Source: Petrosia ficiformis
Taxonomy: Eukaryota > Porifera > Demospongiae > Haplosclerida > Petrosiidae
Direction: 5' to 3'
Assembly (NCBI GenBank): GCA_947044365.1
Contig: OX345636.1
Span: 27,641,466-27,705,465 of the forward strand
Length of the DNA: 64,000 nt
Notes under the pieces: generated by a model
Told to the model about the DNA's origin: nothing
Seen by the model: the letters and a program-made list of their open reading frames with translations, nothing else
The model's database searches: none
Program-made: the position numbers and the translations under genes
Shown: in pieces, positions 26,901 through 38,735 of the stretch
Layout of the letters: the number at the start of each line of letters is the position of its first letter
Numbering within the stretch: the stretch's first letter is position 1

Positions 26901-29900
26901 ATATTTCAGGTAGAATAGCTAGCTATTAGTTCCAGTTTCTACATAAGCTACACAGCTTTCTTGCTGCTGGCCACAAACATACATATATTATAGTTCGAAC
27001 CCGTGGGAAAGCAGTCATAGGGATTACACTACTAGCAATAAAAAACATATTCAATAAATTTGTCATTAATAGATGTACATGCATCAAATGCTATAAAAGT
27101 ATGCTTACATTTTGATATTCAGAATATTTTTTACTTTTTTTTATTAAAATGTTTTATCACATTTTTTTTGTTTCCAGTCTTTGCACGGTCATTTTTCTGG
27201 TACAAGTGATAATATTTGTTGGTTAGCTCCAGAAGTGTTAGCTCAAGATACTGCTGGATATTCTTATCGATCAGATATTTATAGGTGAGACTAAATAATG
27301 GACTATCAACTGAAACAAAATATGACATTTGAAAACACAGAATGACAATTTTAGAATCAAATGCTCACCATTTTGCAAGTGAAGTTCACTAAATTTGGTA
27401 TCCATGGCAACTCCTAGTCTTAGATACTAATTTCTTTTTACATAATGGCCGAAAGCAAGCATTTGTAAATAGACATTTGCTTCAACTCTTCTCGCATGCA
27501 CAGTCATAAAAATTAATGGGATTTACAGATTATCATATCCAGTAATAAGTGTCAGCAATTTAATAATTATGTTTCGACATGACCACATGACGGAAAAAAG
27601 CAAGGAGAAGGAGCGTGAAACTCCCACGCATTAAAATGGCGTTAATTAGAAATTTCTATTGCATAGTGAATATACTATTTTTAGACACCACATGAAGCTG
27701 TTGAGTATAGTGTTGTTTTACATCTAGTTCAAAACATCTTTTAGTAAGGCATTATGACTTCATAATACTATAACTAAAATACGAGGTTTAGCATGTAACA
27801 TGATACCTTTTTTATTAATGTTAAAGTAATAATTACAATAGACGTTTTGACGCCATGATTTAACCTGAACATTTTCACATGGTGTCTAAAAATAGTATAT
27901 CCATTAGCATTGGGAATGCAACAGAACTTTCTAATTAACAGTATTAATTTAGTACATGGGAGTTTCATGCTCTTTCTCTCTTACTTTTTTCCATCATGTG
28001 CTCCTGGTTTTGAAGATATTGTGAATAGATTTGCTAATAATATCACTTCTTTTGATTATAAAAACATCATTAAAGCTCTGATAATCAGTATCACCGAGAA
28101 AGTACTGGAATAAATACCACTGCAGGGTTGATCATCCCTGTGATACAACTTAGACTACAATAGTGTACAAGTGTGCTAACTATGTTAACATTATGGAGAA
28201 GAGTATGAAATATTTAAACAGGCAAAAACATACACACACATGCTTCTAGAAAGAGTAGGGCCAAACTGATATATTAGTGTTGCACCTATACATGTATTTG
28301 TATTACATGTACATAGAAAATCAACATCATCACATTATAGGATGGGAAGCCATTTTATTGTTTACAAATGTTTACGTGTGCTAGCATGCTACCTGTTAGA
28401 CAATATTTCAAACTAATAATATGTAGGTGAAACATATATGCAAATGCATGTAGTGGTATAGGCACTGTTGTGGAAATAGCCAGTCATGCAGGACATTGTC
28501 CAATAAATCTAGTGAATGTCCAGTAAATTGAAACTGAGCTGTATACAAAGTATATGTATATGGAGAGCAGAACAAAATAGCCCAAAATGTCCGGCAGTTG
28601 GCTCACAATTTCCACACCTCTGGGTATTACACTAATTGGTACACTGTATCATGTAATACAAAAATCATCATTAATAATCAGTAATAAATTCAATGTCAAT
28701 ACATTACTAACATACATGTAGAAGGGCTGATTCGATCAGATTGTCATTTTACATTTATTTGTTTCATATTTATAATTCAGTATTGGTATTGCTGCTCTTG
28801 AATTGGCTACTGGTGAAGCCCCATTCGCAGGACTACCACTCACAGAGGTACATGTGCATTAGTGTGCGAATCAATACTAATGATGATAAGTTATCCCTTA
28901 ATATTGTTTACTTAAATTCTTTCTCATATTTGATATACACAATATACTCTACACTTTATTATTAAAGGCTATCCTAAAAATATTTGTAGGTGTTCCTCCT
29001 CTACCTGTAGTGATTCTATATACATGTACACTATGGTATCTGTTGTGTGAAAACTCAGTGTTTTGTACGCACATATACACAAGGACAACTAGAGTTCTCA
29101 CTAAGGAACTTCCTATGCCCCCTATTTTCATAATATGGTCTATAGTGTAAAGGATATGCATTCACACCCTGATGAATAATTAAGTAGGGTATAACATTTT
29201 TAGCTTTGTTGAAATGTACTACTATTTTTCATAGCCGGCAGTATATAATTGTTTATAATGAGAGGTTAATCAATATAATCATGCTTTTGTCACATACACA
29301 TAAGTAGTTAAGGAAGTTACATCATTCCAGAGTGCTACATTATGTCAATTAATTGCTCAGTTGAGTGCAGTCTATAGAACTGCTGGAAGAAGCTTTTTAT
29401 AGAAACTACATATTCTAGATGAAGTATATTACATGTACATGTATGTGTAAAAAAGTGGGAAAAATAACTGTAATAAGTTGTTGAGTTTTAGACAAACATG
29501 TACATGTACATGTATATAAGAAAGTCAGCAATGATTAATGATGAGCACTCATAGGGAATACGTTGTCCAAAAACTAATTGTTACATGTGTACTGTATTTT
29601 GTTTTTCTGGTGTGAACCCTACTTAATAATTTTGAAGTTAACCACATGTATATGTAATATTTTCATTAGATAATGATGCTTAAATTAAGGGGTCATCCCC
29701 CTATGCTCCTGAGAAGACAAGATAATGATGATCCAATGCAACAATTTACCAAGACATTTTTCAAGGTAAAACAACCAACGTGACTCATCTTGGAAGGTTG
29801 CATACTTCCTAAAACATTCATTTGTCTCCATGTACATGTCAATTGTGTTGTCACTGTATAAAGGCTAATATCAATTTCTAAGTTTGAAGTTCCAAGAGTG

Positions 29901-32900
29901 CTGTTTTTACTGTTTTATGAGAAGCAGTGAACACAAACACACTATAATTGTCGTAACTACAAACTGTATAGTGTCATATTATATTTCTGGTGTACACTAC
30001 CATAGCAATTGATTAAACTTAGTGATTTATATTTATAATATCCCACCTACATGGGCTGCCTTTGGTAAGAGCATTTGTCCAGAGTGCAAGTGTCGTGGCT
30101 TCAAATCCCACCTGAGGCAACTCATTTTTCATTTGTCTCAGGTGCCTGTCTTTCTTTCTTTCTTTCTTTCTTTTCATCTCAAGTACCGTATAGGTTCTAA
30201 AAATTCGCCAGAGTGTATTTTTTCAACTGAATTTTTGAAGGCGAATTTTAGAGGTAAATACACCTGTAGCTCGCGTTGAACCGGAAATAATTATTTTCAA
30301 CGAAATTGGAGGGCGGAGAAATCAATTTTACATCGCTGGAAAGTATTATTGTTGGATGCTGGAGATGATGTAGTGGCCACTATGGATGATCTAGAAACAG
30401 CTGGTATATCACTGAGAGAAGTACAAGTAGTGGTTATTTTTTTCTGGTGACCAAATTGACATTTTCCACATGAAGCAACTGGCTTGAAGCGCCTTGTACA
30501 TGGTTACAAGTAACAACATAATTATCGTTAATACTAAAACACAATTCCTTACCTGGCCACTCACTGTCCACTCTTTTTAACTCAGCATGCATTGTTTAAT
30601 TTAGAGGAGAATACCGAAATTAGAATATTATAAAATTAATGAAAGAATACAATAAACAATGACCACAATTTAATACAGTAATAATTAATTATTTTCGAAT
30701 TTGGAATAGCGAATATTTAGAACCTATACGGTATAAACTAACATCACTTTTATACAACATGTAGGTACATGTAGTCTTATTCCTAGTCTTACTAACTAAC
30801 ATGGATAACCATATCATGTAACCATCTTTTGAAACTCATGCACTTTATATAGTACATAATGAAATGATTCTTTTAAAACATTTATCTTATTTCCATATTC
30901 ATAAAGTACTTTTACTAATACAAATTAAGCTATATCATTTTAGTTCTATAATTTGAATACTATTATCATTTTGTTAAAATTGTTTTTCAATTATTTCTAA
31001 GGTGGTGAACCTTTGCGTTGATCCCAACCCATCACACAGACCTGAAACTTCAAGATTACTTCAGTTATCTTTTCTCAAGGTTTGTATGAAAGACTTACAT
31101 GTACCTAAATGATCTCTATTTGTCCACTTGACACATACATGTAACTATAAAATAAGAAACCATATCCCACCCTTACAGCTAAACTGTATGCCTAGATTGT
31201 ACATGTACATGTATACAGGTGTATGAGATGTTTGATTCGGACCTTGCCAGCTGAGCTGCCTTGGTAGCTCAGTTGGTAGAGCATCTGTCCGGAGTACAGA
31301 GTGTCGTGGGTTCAAATCCCACTTGAGGCAACTCTCATTTTCATTTTTCCATTGCCTCAGGTGTCTTTCTTTCTTTCTTTCTACATCTCCAATAACATCA
31401 TGTATGTAGTCAATTTGTAGTGTTGTTTTAGTTAACTAAATTATAACTAAATTACATGTCTACTGTAATAACTACTATAACTAACTAAAATGAAAATTGG
31501 CCAATAACAGGCACTTTTAGTTAGTTAACTAAAACTAAAACCCTTTTAGTAAGCCCAATATTATTTCAGTTAACTAAACTAAAACTAAACTAAAAGTTTG
31601 ATAAACTAGTCATACTGTAACTATAACTAAAAGTAGTCATTATTGTCATACTAAAGCAACCCTAATTGTATGATATTATTTACATGTACATACATGTTGA
31701 TGAAGTAGGAGCTGTCCACTTGGTATAAGAAGCCAACTAAATTTTCTAATCAACAAAAAATAATTATAACCCGGAGACCAGGCCTGCCTACTCACATTAT
31801 GACACATGGACAGAGAAGGGCCTGGTGTCAACCCTGAAAAGTCATGTTCTCTTCACTTGTAAACAACAATATCCATATTATGTGCCTTTGTTGTGATTTA
31901 ATGCATTCTGTGGGCTTGGTGTTCCTAAGCCAGCTTTATAACACTCAAAATCTTATGACTGAGGATTCTATCTTAATTTGAAGAGTTATTAAGAAAGCTA
32001 TATTTACATGTACATGTATGTAAAAGCATACTTCGTAAGTTCTACAACGTGAGTGTCAGTAGTCAGTGACCGTTAAACTGTACCCAATGCCACTCATGGA
32101 ACGTAATATGAATATTTCTTCCACAAAATTCTTGTCTGAGTAGAATATGATCTTTCGAGGTCGGAATCAGGCCCTTTCACTGATGTGTGTAGGCGGAGAG
32201 GGTCTGGTCTCCAGGCTAAAACAATTATTCCTCCTAAACATAAATAGTGAGCATTCAGGTATGTATGATTAGCAACATACAATGTATAGTTACTTGTGTG
32301 TAACTTGTTTTCTAAGCATCAGTTACACTCTACACATATTTACATGCTAATTGGGATGAGCCTGAGCAAGTCCCATACAAGGAAGTTGGTTGAGAATTTT
32401 CTCTACATACATGTGTATGTACATGTATGTACATGTACATGTGTGTATGTGATTCCATATGTTCTATTAAACTGCTTGACTTTTCAAAGAATTTCTAATA
32501 ATTTTTGTGTGGTAAGTATTCTTTTAATGTTCAAATTTTATGGTATTACAAAAATATCTCAAATTTTCACAAATTTCAAATAAAAATTTTCTATTAAAGC
32601 CTCGTGCATGTCACTGCATGATACATACATGTATATATTGATGAAGAAAGATCGAGGAAAAGAAGAGAGAGGGATTGGATTGATGGTACTGATAATCTGG
32701 ATTTTTATTTAATAATGAAATTGGATTGATGGTACTGATAATCTGGTCTACATATTTAATCAGTTCCTGTTGTGCTGCTGCCAGTGTCATCGGTAAACAA
32801 GCTAATACTCACTCAACATTAGGAGCATCTCAGGCAACACCTCTAAAAACAAACCCATGAACTTTTGCATTTTGCTCTTCTTCCATCTAAACGCAATAAA

Positions 32901-33121
32901 TACTTGCTTTTGCTCAGTGTCAAAAATTTAGTTATTCTAACCACACCTTCTCAGGCTCGCCCCACAATGATTGCATGCATGCAAGCATTCTCTAATAATA
33001 ATGAAATGTGTTATTGTTCACTTAGTTTAAGAAGAAAACATCGGGTCTTCCATCACTTCAACAGTTGCTTTTACCAGTAGTGCCACTGGATACCTCACAG
33101 GAAGTTCTCAGATGCAGCTAA
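17951..33121 (+). CDS. STRAD: STRAD-like pseudokinase (LKB1 partner)
   Basis: Twelve exons join in phase to 380 codons plus stop: 17951-17953, 18482-18604, 19831-19945, 21526-21641, 22951-23065, 23980-24109, 25616-25718, 27178-27284, 28781-28847, 29670-29765, 31002-31079 and 33032-33121. The kinase fold shows the STRAD pattern of lost catalytic residues. Arginine replaces the VAIK lysine (GVIRQIDLE), HRD is HRS (GFVHRSIRAKHFLI), and DFG is SGL (VKLSGLRSV); the APE motif (LAPEV) is kept. Unlike vertebrate STRADs as I recall them, the glycine loop is canonical (GVGCYG). STRADs allosterically activate LKB1 together with MO25. The C-terminus here ends VLRCS, without the WEF tail that binds MO25 in vertebrates; a further 3' exon or splice form could supply it. 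The start is read as ATG followed directly by GTAAGT at 17954; an alternative is the internal ATG at codon 28. AATAAA overlaps the stop. Confidence 0.9.
18056..18145. repeat. TATG/TA microsatellite
   Basis: tatgtatgtatgta passes into a long (ta)n run. Confidence 0.8.
18183..18254. repeat. Hairpin-forming inverted repeat
   Basis: ttttgtgtccgaggatgtga and tcacatccgaggacacaaaa pair over about 27 bp with a short loop, in TA-rich DNA of STRAD intron 1. Confidence 0.7.
18665..18830 (+). mobile_element. MITE family 3, copy 1
   Basis: About 165 bp with inverted ends ggtgtggaaat/tttccatacc; related copies at 19.63 and 28.47 kb share aatgtccggtaaattgaaac and actttgtata motifs. Confidence 0.55.
18950..19510. 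mobile_element. Foldback element containing MITE family 1, copy 5
   Basis: A family-1 MITE (about 19090-19306) sits between related arms: atctgggagatctgtattgaa and atctggtgattt at 18.98-19.03 kb, against aaatcaccagat and catctcccagac at 19.42-19.48 kb. Confidence 0.5.
19628..19785 (+). mobile_element. MITE family 3, copy 2
   Basis: Ends ctggtgtggaaacagccag and atatttccatacccctg; interior agtgaatgtccggtaaattg. Confidence 0.6.
21265..21428 (+). mobile_element. tRNA-derived SINE, copy 3
   Basis: Best-preserved copy: ttggtagctcagttggtaga, then gtgggttcgaatcccacct, the inverted cctgaggcaa/ttgcctcagg pair and a (tttc)n tail ending acatctccaataacatca. Lies in a STRAD intron, 97 bp before an exon. 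Confidence 0.8.
21887..22112 (+). mobile_element. MITE family 1, copy 6
   Basis: Copy in a STRAD intron, ends cagtgttttttataagctc and ttatcaaaaactctg. Confidence 0.75.
22637..22866 (+). mobile_element. MITE family 1, copy 7
   Basis: Copy 85 bp upstream of a STRAD exon, ends cagtgtttttgataaactt and cttatcaaaaactctg. Confidence 0.75.
23160..23452 (-). mobile_element. MITE family 2, copy 3
   Basis: Reverse copy: aaggtcattcatgttcacta at the left, gtgaatgtgaacagactaa at the right. Confidence 0.65.
25736..26511. mobile_element. TIR transposon, about 780 bp, with 7-bp target duplication
   Basis: Arms of about 46 bp (cagtagcttatgattgccgc against gattcgcaacactcataagc) are flanked on both sides by gtgacat. 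Interior minus-strand sequence has a short coding-like run (VERTRAEELSSHSPKQIRR) without a full frame. TSD length suggests hAT or MULE type. Confidence 0.65.
27584..28003. mobile_element. TIR element of about 420 bp
   Basis: Arms of about 110 bp: cacatgacggaaaaaag against ttttttccatcatgtg, and tactatttttagacaccaca against gtgtctaaaaatagtata. Non-coding, in a STRAD intron. Confidence 0.65.
28466..28625 (+). mobile_element. MITE family 3, copy 3
   Basis: Ends ctgttgtggaaatagccagt and caatttccacacctctg, same interior as the 19.63-kb copy. Confidence 0.6.
30047..30182 (+). mobile_element. tRNA-derived SINE, diverged copy
   Basis: Box A is damaged (gggctgcctttggtaagagc) while box B is recognisable (ggcttcaaatcccacc); the tail is (tttc)n. 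Confidence 0.65.
30184..30733. mobile_element. TIR element of about 550 bp
   Basis: Ends taccgtataggttctaaa and tttagaacctatacggta are perfect inverted repeats; nothing coding is recognised inside. Confidence 0.65.
31217..31405 (+). mobile_element. tRNA-derived SINE, copy 5 with leader
   Basis: Contains the leader acaggtgtatgagatgtttg, boxes A and B (ggttcaaatcc), the tail and the final acatctccaataacatca. Sits in the STRAD intron between exons 11 and 12. Confidence 0.8.
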
Positions 33122-34357
33122 ATAAATAATTATGAAATTTTTAACTTGTACCTAATGACTGTGCAGTGAGTATGACTAAAATTTCATGTTGTTATTTCTC
33201 ATATATTCTAGAGCTTTAACTTCAGACTGAATGATTCATTATAACAACTATATTATGTGCATTGTATTTGCAGTATAATGTGTTATATTGATTCAGTTGT
33301 ATAAAACTGTAATTTTTAATTTTTTTGGTTACATCTTGCACTTTATTTACTGTTATGATTACCATCAGTCTTTTCGTTATGAATTAGCAATCATGAATTT
33401 TAACAAACATCACACAAGACTTTAGTTTGTTCACATTCACTATTACCTCGTAATTAGGATGCGATTACTTTATTACATGTACGTATAAAATGTAATTTAA
33501 TGTCATCAAGTTAGTACAAGATTATACTGTAACTCAATAATGAAGTAGTGGATTGAATTTTGTCCATACACAAAAAAGAACTGGAAGGATAATGGTATGA
33601 AAATGGTGCAGGTAGATTGTTGGTCAGGCAATCTGTTTTGTTTCTTGACCTAGGCAACAAATACTTTCACCGCTACAATCTGCTTTTGTATTTATCAACC
33701 ATTGTCGGTCACAAATTATGAAAATTTTTCTGAGATAATGAATGACCTTCAGTATAATAGATGTGAAATTTATACATACAGTATACTCTGTATAATTTAT
33801 GTAGAAATAATTTGTTTTCAGATAATATGTTTTTGTTTATGCATACATCTAAAAACAAATTATTTCCTCCTATACAGAGTACTATACCATATTCTTAGAC
33901 TATCTCTTATTATGAAGAATGATAAAAACATTTTCAATAAAAATGGAAAAAGATGTAGGGATGTCAAAACCCAAAAAGCATGCAAACAAGGTTGGGAGGT
34001 TAACGTAGTACCTAAAATTAAACAAACCACTTCCATATAACCCTACATAAGTACTTACACCGCTATAAAGCAAAATAAAAAGAGCTGTACTCGGCAGTTC
34101 TCTACCTTAACAACAATTTTTGGCCATCTAGAGGGTGTTGGTAGTCATAAAAACACTAGATATGAACAGGTATGTGTGTATTAAAGCTTATATGTATATA
34201 TTACCAGAGATTTCAGCTCATCACTTGCAATTGAAATGTATGGGTGTCCATTTTTTTTTCGTGCCATCCCTACATAGAGAGTACTACCGTACTCTGTGAT
34301 TATATCACCTGTAGCTATAGCCATCCCTATAATTGTTTTCCCACGGGTTCAAACTAC

Positions 34358-34404
<47 letters not shown>

Positions 34405-35034
34405 TATATACAATAAAAAAAATAATAATAAAAATTTGCACCGGAAGCCACGCCCACTAATAAATACGTGTGTGATGGGTTATTATAATGTTTATCACCT
34501 GATCAAAGAAAAGCATGCAGGAACAAGTAATGGTTCAGAGTAAAAATAAATACAAAGACGCTACAGTTATGTCATTGTCTCTACCTGTTAACCAGGAAGA
34601 TACTACAGGAATACAAATAGATTGGTGGATAGAAAACACTGACTGCGGATCACGGATTACGGACTGATGTCATGTGACACTGCTGGGCATCATGTGACAT
34701 TTATATTGCGGGAATAAAACATTGAGAAACCGGCGAAATACAACGTGGTGAAGTGGGTGTGTCAGTTAGTGAAAAAGATCGAGACAGCTGATTATTGTCA
34801 CAATGTATTGTAACTGTCATGTAATGCAAAACCAATTATTGTATTTTTCTATAATTATTTTTGTCTATCCTGGCTTTTATTAATTAAAATAAAAAACAAT
34901 TCAAAAGAACTATCATATCAAAAAGAAGACTCCTACCTCAGGAAGCATCCTGTGTGTTATACTGAAACAAAGTGGCTGACTAGTCGCTAAATTCCCAATC
35001 AATGGACTCGAAATAAAATATATTTGTATTAGAA
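33122..35034. other. Intergenic, repeat-derived
   Basis: Holds MITE family 2, one arm related to the 11.3-kb foldback (33.94-34.05 kb), a (ta)n run at 34.36-34.40 kb and a segment (ggatcacggattacggact at 34.64 kb) also related to that foldback. No gene recognised. Confidence 0.6.
33422..33757 (+). mobile_element. MITE family 2, copy 4
   Basis: Copy just past the STRAD stop codon; left end tttagtttgttcacattca, right end near ataatgaatgaccttcag. Confidence 0.55.
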
Positions 35035-35808
35035 GAGCAAGAATTTTCTAAATGGCTTCTTGAATTAGAAAATGGAACACTCATAGCTGATTTATGTATA
35101 GTGAGAGAATCAATAGTTTATGAATTATTTGCCAACATTACAAATGAAGAAAGGTGTAGGCGTGTGATTCTCTCGCCAAAAAATGAAGATTGTTTATTTA
35201 TCAATGAACAAGTTTTGAAAATGATCCAAGGTGAATCTATAGCATACCTGAGTGCAGATTCTGTAAGTTGTGATAATAGTGAAGAGGCTCAAACTATCCA
35301 ATTGAGTTTCTAAATTCATTAACACCCTCAGGTATGCCTCCTCACTGCCTAAACCTAAAAGTGGGGGGCATTGTGATGTTACTTCGTAACATTGCCTTGA
35401 AAAAGGGATTATGTAATGGTACAAGATTCGAAATAATGTATTTACATCATAACCGTGTGCAGGCAAAAATCATTTATGGACAAAATGCTGGAAATGAGGT
35501 TCTGATACCAAGAATAAAACTAGCTCCAAATGATATTAATTTGCCATTCAGCTTGCATGCATAGGGTACAATTTCCACTAAGGCTTGCATACTCTGTGAC
35601 AATTAACAAAGCCCAAGGACAAACATTTGATAAGGTAGGAATATATTTACCTAAACCTGTATTTTCGCATGGTCAACTTTACGTGGCATTTTCAAGAGCA
35701 AGAGCTCTGGGAGATGTCAGAGTCAAGGTTGAAGATACTGATCAACAGGGTAAAATGCAAGCTAAGATTGTAACCAAAAACATTGTTTGTCGTGAAGTGC
35801 TAAGTTAG
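35035..35808 (+). mobile_element. Helitron helicase C-terminus (PIF1-like), decayed
   Basis: Three frames together read as the end of a Helitron Rep/helicase protein. FSKWLLELENGTL is followed by RVILSPKNEDCLFINEQVL, then [24 protein letters not shown] and finally [22 protein letters not shown] with [13 protein letters not shown], the last helicase motifs of PIF1-type enzymes in Helitrons. There are frameshifts near 35310 and 35560 and the stop is at 35806. Only the C-terminal part is present, so it cannot encode an active transposase. The surrounding 33.1-35.0 kb is repeat-derived. Confidence 0.85.
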
Positions 35809-35968
35809 TGAAAATGGATCAACTGTATGTAACTATGAATAGGGTGTGGTTACAAAACGAAAAAATTGTGTCAACGCAACTGAAATCCTCTGTACAAAAA
35901 CAACAGTTATACGTAAATGCGTAAATGCGTAATTGCGTAATTGTGTGAATGCATAAAAGTGTAAAAGT

Positions 35969-37063
35969 ATGGCGACTCAGACATCTCGTAAACAGTCTGG
36001 CAAATCTCCTCTTTGCTGTCGGTGTAACGCCAGTGGAAAGTGCCAGAATTGTAGATGTGTAAAGGCTAGTCGTCCTTGTGTCAATTGTTTGCCGTTTCGA
36101 AGGGGCAGATCCTCTGCCGTCTGGAACCTCAGATTGCTCTTCATGTGGAAGTGTTTTGTCATTGAAACCACTCTCTGCTGTCTCCTCAATGATTTCTGAG
36201 GGGCTTGATGGACAAGACACTAGAGATAGTTGGGACTCTGACCACGTGACTACAAACCCCAGTGAGGCTTTTTTTACCTCCATTTTCTCCCTTACTATTG
36301 AATCCAGTCTTCTCGTGGGGGGATGTTGATGGGGGCACCTTCTGCAACCATATAGATGAAACATATCAGACCATTATGCACTTGCTCTAAGATATGGTTG
36401 GCAGCCAGGTCATCTCCCCCTCGAGTGTGTTTGTGGTCTAGATTTTACTGTCAACCACGCCATGAATTGTCCACGTGGTGGACTCATTATTCAACGTCAC
36501 AATGAATTACGGGACCTGACTGCCCTTATTTTAGCTGAAATTTGTCATGATGTAACAACTGAGCCAGTTCTACAGCCGCTCACTGGTGAAACAATGCAAT
36601 ACCAAACTGCTATTACAACAGATGACGCTTGTTTAGATATTCAAGCTAGTGGTTTTTGGGGTATGAAATCTAAAAGGGCATTTTTTGATGTTAAGGTTTT
36701 TAACCCCTTGGCTAAGTCTTATAACGACAAACCACTATCTTCTGTATTCTCTCAATTGGAGCGACATAAACGTAGATCCTATGATCAACGACTGAGATAG
36801 GTGAAATTTGGAAATTTCACTCTCCTCATTTTCTCAGCTGCAGGAGGTATGGGAAAAGCTGCTACAGTTACTTATAAGCGTCAGGCTACACAGCTCTCTG
36901 AAAAATGGTCTGAAGCCTACTCTTGTGTCCTTGGCTGGCTAAGATGTATCTTAAATTTCTCACTTCTGAGGTCTGCAATTTCCTGTCTCCGAGGCTCACG
37001 ATCGTCTTCCATTTCACCCTTACCATGTAATATCGGTCTTTATTATAATTATTATTGTATAAG
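35969..37063 (+). mobile_element. Internally deleted retroelement: Cys-rich N-terminus joined to RLE-like C-terminus
   Basis: The start encodes a short N-terminus with a dense cysteine cluster (CCRCNASGKCQNCRC, then RPCVNCLP), a module I associate with sponge and cnidarian retroelement proteins. After a frameshift and an Asp/Ser-rich stretch, the sequence jumps near 36350 to a C-terminal domain: ALRYGW, a CxC..H..CP cluster (CVCGLDFTVNHAMNCPRGG), RHNELRDLTA, then LDI and FFDVKVFNPLA, and finally FTLLIFSAAGGMGKAA. The spaced D...FDVK pattern after a CCHC-like cluster resembles a PD-(D/E)XK restriction-like endonuclease; this is inference. TAG at 36798 interrupts the domain where related copies have Glu. 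No reverse-transcriptase core is present. Residual ORFs on the minus strand here are shadows. Confidence 0.65.
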
Positions 37064-37194
37064 ATATCAGCATATCAACCTGCATCCATTGTTTATTTGA
37101 AAAAAATATATATATGTATTTTATTTTTCCCTTTAAAAAAAAGTGTAAAATGCGTAAAAGCGTAATATGCGTAATTGCAAAATTGCCTAACTCT

Positions 37195-38545
37195 TTCAGT
37201 TTTGCAACAGAGACATATTCGAAATTATTATAACCACACCCACCTTGATCAAGCATATAATGTGTGAGGTGTGGTTCGGCATCACAAATGCAGCTTCTTT
37301 GCAACTTTCTGGACCTCCTGGAGCAATCTAACACTCACCTCAACCTTGCTTACCAATTACTGCAAGCACAGCATCCACTCAAGCCTGCAAACGAACGGTA
37401 TTTTTCACTTATTCTCCCAACATCCCTTTCTCTCTCGCTAGAAAGCAAGTCTATACATCACACATACATCAACATCCCATTCTAATCTTTTACATTTTTT
37501 TTTTCTGAAGTACCCTAAGCTAACTTCAAAGTAACATCAAAGGGCGGACACTTGAATCAAAGCACCGCCCGACCACATCCAACGAAGCGTGGGCGTTTTT
37601 GACAATAGAATGCCGACATGCCGCCACCACATTGGCATACTCTCGTAATCTACAGTAATTTGGGGCGTGGTACATCCAAGATCCCGTGAATTGTAGTTTG
37701 AGGATACATTTCCTCTCTGACAGGATGTTGTAAAATTACAACATTAAAAAACTGAAAGGGCTAATGCGTAAAATGCGTAATGTGTAATTGCGTAAATGCG
37801 TACTGCGTAATTGCATAAATGAGTAATTGCGTAAATGAGTAAATGCGTAATTGCGTAAATGCGTAATTGTGTAAATGTGTAAATGTATGGTCACGCATGA
37901 CATTGGATCCCGGTCAGGATCCGCCCGGGATCCCGGACATGCTATTTCATCGAGTGGAAACAACATCAATGATATCTCTAACAATCCCTCCAGAATCCCG
38001 GGATTCGTTGACGCATTTACGCAATTTACGCAATAACCCTTTCAAAAAAAGTAAAAGGAGATCAGAATGGGATGTTGATGTATGTGTGATGTATAGACTT
38101 GCTTTCTAGCTGGTTCTAGTGAGAGAGAAAGGGATGTTGGGAGAATACGTGAAAAATACCGTTCGCTTGCAGACTTGAGTGGATGCATTTACGCAATTTA
38201 CGCAATAACCCTTTCGACGAAAAAAAAGTAAAAGAAGATCAGAATGGGATGTTGATGTATGTGTGATGTATAGACTTGCTTTCTAGCTGGTTCTAGTGAG
38301 AGAGAAAGTGATGTTGGGAGAATAAGTGATAAATACCGTTCGCTTGCAGACTTGAGTGGATGCTGTGCTTGCAGTAATTGGTAAGCAAGGTTGAGGTGAG
38401 TGTTAGATTGCTCCAGGAGGTCCAGAAAGTTGCAAAGAAGCTGCATTTGTGATGCTGAACCACACCTCACACATTATATGCTTGATCAAGGTGGGTGTAG
38501 TTATAATAATTTCGAATATGTCTCTGTTGCAAAACTGAAAGAGAT
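37195..38545. mobile_element. Inverted-repeat element with about 300-bp arms
   Basis: 37195-37490 (ttttgcaacagagacatatt to catcaacatcccattct) is the reverse complement of 38230-38545. A partial third arm lies at 38.06-38.19 kb and a further copy at 58.17-58.47 kb. The 500-bp interior has GCGTAA minisatellite and a GC-rich palindrome around ggatcccgg at 37.91-37.94 kb. Confidence 0.65.
37760..37890. repeat. GCGTAA minisatellite, main plus-strand run
   Basis: Loose repetition of gcgtaaatgcgtaattgcgt. Related runs sit at 35.92-35.96, 37.14-37.18, 38.00-38.03, 38.18-38.21, 38.55-38.74 (reverse) and 58.08-58.17 kb, nearly all at borders of inverted-repeat or retroelement pieces. Confidence 0.75.
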
Positions 38546-38735
38546 AACGCAATTACACAGATTTACGCGTTTACGCAATTACGCAGATTTACGCATTTAC
38601 GCAATTACGCAAATTTACGCAATTACGCAATTTAACGCATTTAAGCAGATTTACGCATTTAGGCAATTACGCAGATTTACGCATTTACGCAAATACGCCA
38701 TTTTACGCATTTGCACATTTACGCAATTACGCATG
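38545..38735. repeat. GCGTAA minisatellite, reverse run
   Basis: ttacgcaattacgcagatttacgca-type units, about 190 bp, joining the 37.2-38.5 kb inverted-repeat element to copy A of the segmental duplication. Confidence 0.75.

Noticed and set aside
32762..32792. Extra STRAD exon reading PVVLLPVSS
   Set aside because: Resembles part of the last exon and has a GT donor, but inclusion is not needed for phase and the exon would be very short; left out for lack of evidence.
35819..36364. 181-codon ORF on the minus strand
   Set aside because: Antisense shadow of the Cys-rich retroelement start; the plus-strand reading has recognisable motifs.
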